Positions 62,836 through 64,000 of a stretch of 64,000 nt of DNA are shown in pieces. The notes under the pieces were generated by a model that saw only the letters and a list, made by a program, of their open reading frames with translations, did not search any database and was not told the origin of the DNA. The position numbers and the translations under genes are program-made. The DNA is from Salvia splendens (taxonomy: Eukaryota > Streptophyta > Magnoliopsida > Lamiales > Lamiaceae), in contig NC_056034.1 in NCBI RefSeq assembly GCF_004379255.2, positions 40,530,887-40,594,886 on the forward strand, read 5' to 3'. How positions within the stretch are numbered: position 1 is the stretch's first letter; each line of letters opens with the position of its first letter.

Positions 62836-63029
62836 TGTAGAATTGGGTAATTTGTGTTATATTATTCACAATGAATTAGTACATCATATATAGACCTAGG
62901 GATTATTATACATGGTAAGATTTTCCACAATCAAATCTCCCTAATTTGTAGTCTAAATATCTCGTTCAATCTTCTCCTGATTTGGTGTGATTCCCTTATT
63001 GATTGCATGATATTCTGTAATCTCCAACA
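62836..63029 (-). repeat. 5' LTR of the copia element
   Basis: 194 bp. On the minus strand it holds a TATA-like tctatatatg. It points away from the neighbouring peptide pseudogene, whose TATA box starts 20 bp to its right. Confidence 0.95.
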
Positions 63030-63048
63030 ATCACAACATGTATGAGTG

Positions 63049-63056
63049 TATAAATA
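63049..63056 (+). promoter_or_regulatory. TATA box of the dead peptide gene copy
   Basis: TATAAATA is kept, but it now lies only nine bases from the former start codon because 53 bp of leader are lost, and the copia LTR ends 19 bases upstream. Confidence 0.7.
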
Positions 63057-63065
63057 GGACAGGCA

Positions 63066-63456
63066 GTGGCAACGATCAACAAATCATTTTGCCTTATCCT
63101 CTTGCTCGTTTTAGCCTCAGGTAAACTGCTTTACTATTATATTACATTAGTCTAGGGCAATTAGTTACTAATATCATAAAATTTGGACTGAATTCCAATT
63201 TTTGTATGAACTTAAAACTTAAATGTATTAATTATATTTGTAATAAAATTATGCAGCGGTTGAATTTGGAATGACAAAAAGATGCACTCTTGGAATTGGT
63301 AGTTAATGTGGTGAATGTATATGTTGTGAGGAAGGAATTTGCGGTGACAGTTGCTACGACTCTAAGTGCAAGATAGAACATGGCTCAGCCAATACTCAGG
63401 GTTATTGCAATAGGATTGCTTCGCATAATTTATGTTACTACGAATTTGATTGTTGA
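63066..63456 (+). pseudogene. second copy of the cysteine-rich peptide gene, inactivated
   Basis: Two exons (63066-63120 and 63257-63456) match the intact gene at 49483-50101, with a shorter intron (136 against 364 bases). The start codon is GTG. In exon 2 a TAA at 63304-63306 falls between the first and second cysteines of the mature peptide. Two later cysteine positions are changed to Tyr (SCY; YYEFDC). Otherwise the frame is preserved to the TGA at 63454-63456. Compared with the intact copy, 53 bp between TATA and start are missing. The copia element interrupts the promoter. Several independent lesions make it a pseudogene. Confidence 0.88.
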
Positions 63457-64000
63457 TCACTTAAGTTAATTGTAACTCGTCTTTCATTTCAAATATAAAT
63501 TCAATCAATAAATTAAATTACTTTTGTTTGTGATATAGTATAACTTAATTTGGTTGTGGTTTAATATTTCCGACATTCTTTATCATCAAGTGAGAATATT
63601 AAATACTACAGTCGCAAGAAACGAGAAATATTTTTTTCAGAATACAAACTTAATTTCTTACCAACTTCAAAAATAAAACCGAAGTACTATTAATTAAAAC
63701 ATGAAACACGACATTTGAATACCCGAAAAAGGGATTTCAAATATAATTAAAAAAATATTTAGAATTAACTATTAATGATATTTATATAATACGATATGTA
63801 TAACATTATGCAATTTCACTTACTTAATTGACAACAATTGTATAATATTATCAATTAATCAAAATATCATTTTAATTAAACCAAATTATTATATAATATT
63901 TAAATTAATTTCTCATCAGTTATAATATACTCCTATTATTTTTCTTCATTGTTTTAAGGAGTGCTAATTATTTATAAAGTATAATAAATAACTTTAGGAG
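63457..64000. other. 3' flank of block 2, colinear with 50102-56245 without the insertions
   Basis: Matches the 3' flank of the intact gene in pieces: 63457-63640 to 50102-50290, 63640-63780 to 50903-51053, 63781-63895 to 55026-55139, and 63896 onward to 56144 onward. No gene. It serves as the empty-site reference for the left block. Confidence 0.75.

Larger units (their letters stand above)
57861..63029 (-). mobile_element. intact Ty1/copia LTR retrotransposon, recent insertion
   Basis: A 5169-bp element in minus orientation. Two LTRs of 194 bp (57861-58054 and 62836-63029) differ at one base by eye (agact against agacc). A 5-bp duplication ATCAC flanks it (57856-57860, 63030-63034). Next to the 5' LTR (right side) lies a primer-binding site (tggcatccgagcaggtta on the minus strand) resembling initiator-Met tRNA sites. 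Next to the 3' LTR lies a purine tract (cttgagggggag). The polyprotein is open from end to end. Confidence 0.97.

Noticed and set aside
58212..62840. Plus-strand open frames within the copia element
   Set aside because: Antisense shadows of a 1552-codon polyprotein with all copia domains in order.

Overview
This is nuclear DNA of a flowering plant, almost certainly a eudicot. The window is AT-rich, its genes have many introns with GT-AG borders, and single-copy plant genes (SFR2, chloroplast DiT1, RWA, EMC6) lie between dense layers of DNA transposons (Stowaway, Harbinger, hAT, Mutator-like, CACTA, Helitron) and one intact Ty1/copia element. A lamiid such as a member of Lamiales is a guess and cannot be proven from the sequence.

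Layout. 1-5.4 kb is intergenic DNA with two MITEs and the SFR2 promoter. 5.4-9.0 kb is SFR2 (+, ten exons, galactolipid remodelling at the chloroplast outer envelope). 10.1-14.3 kb is a membrane J-domain protein with a Jiv90 C-terminus (-, nine coding exons). 15.05-18.80 kb is a nest of four DNA transposons, one holding a PPR-like gene fragment. 19.5-21.5 kb is a short conserved coiled-coil gene (-). 22.1-23.0 kb is a Harbinger remnant. 23.5-26.2 kb is an Agenet/Tudor repeat gene (-), with a Harbinger-in-Harbinger nest (26.4-29.4 kb) just upstream of its start. 29.6-32.5 kb holds a Mutator-like long-inverted-repeat element and a Harbinger MITE. 33.1-34.0 kb is a dead DOMON/cytochrome b561 gene. 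34.4-37.3 kb is the chloroplast 2-oxoglutarate/malate translocator (+). 38.2-43.2 kb is an RWA wall-acetylation gene (+, sixteen coding exons). 44.5-46.1 kb is EMC6 (-). 46.6-48.4 kb is transposon debris.

The most distinctive part is 49-64 kb. It is a direct segmental duplication of a small secreted cysteine-rich (defensin-like) peptide gene together with an upstream repeat array that seems to derive from its own core promoter. The left copy (49.5-50.1 kb) is intact. The right copy (63.07-63.46 kb) is dead: it lacks 53 bp of 5' leader, its start codon is changed and it has an in-frame stop. A near-new copia element (LTRs differing at one base by eye) sits in the last promoter repeat, 14 bp from the TATA box of the dead copy. 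The left block has taken a 4-kb Helitron, a triple-nested Stowaway/Harbinger/CACTA and a 0.6-kb inverted-repeat element. Each block preserves the empty sites of the insertions in the other, so boundaries and relative order can be read directly.

The host genes do not form an operon or pathway cluster; they are neighbours by position. All exon structures were assembled by eye from splice signals, reading phase and family knowledge, without transcript data. I recognised no wholly new biological system. The most novel material is the peptide-gene duplication with its promoter-like repeats and the transposon nesting.
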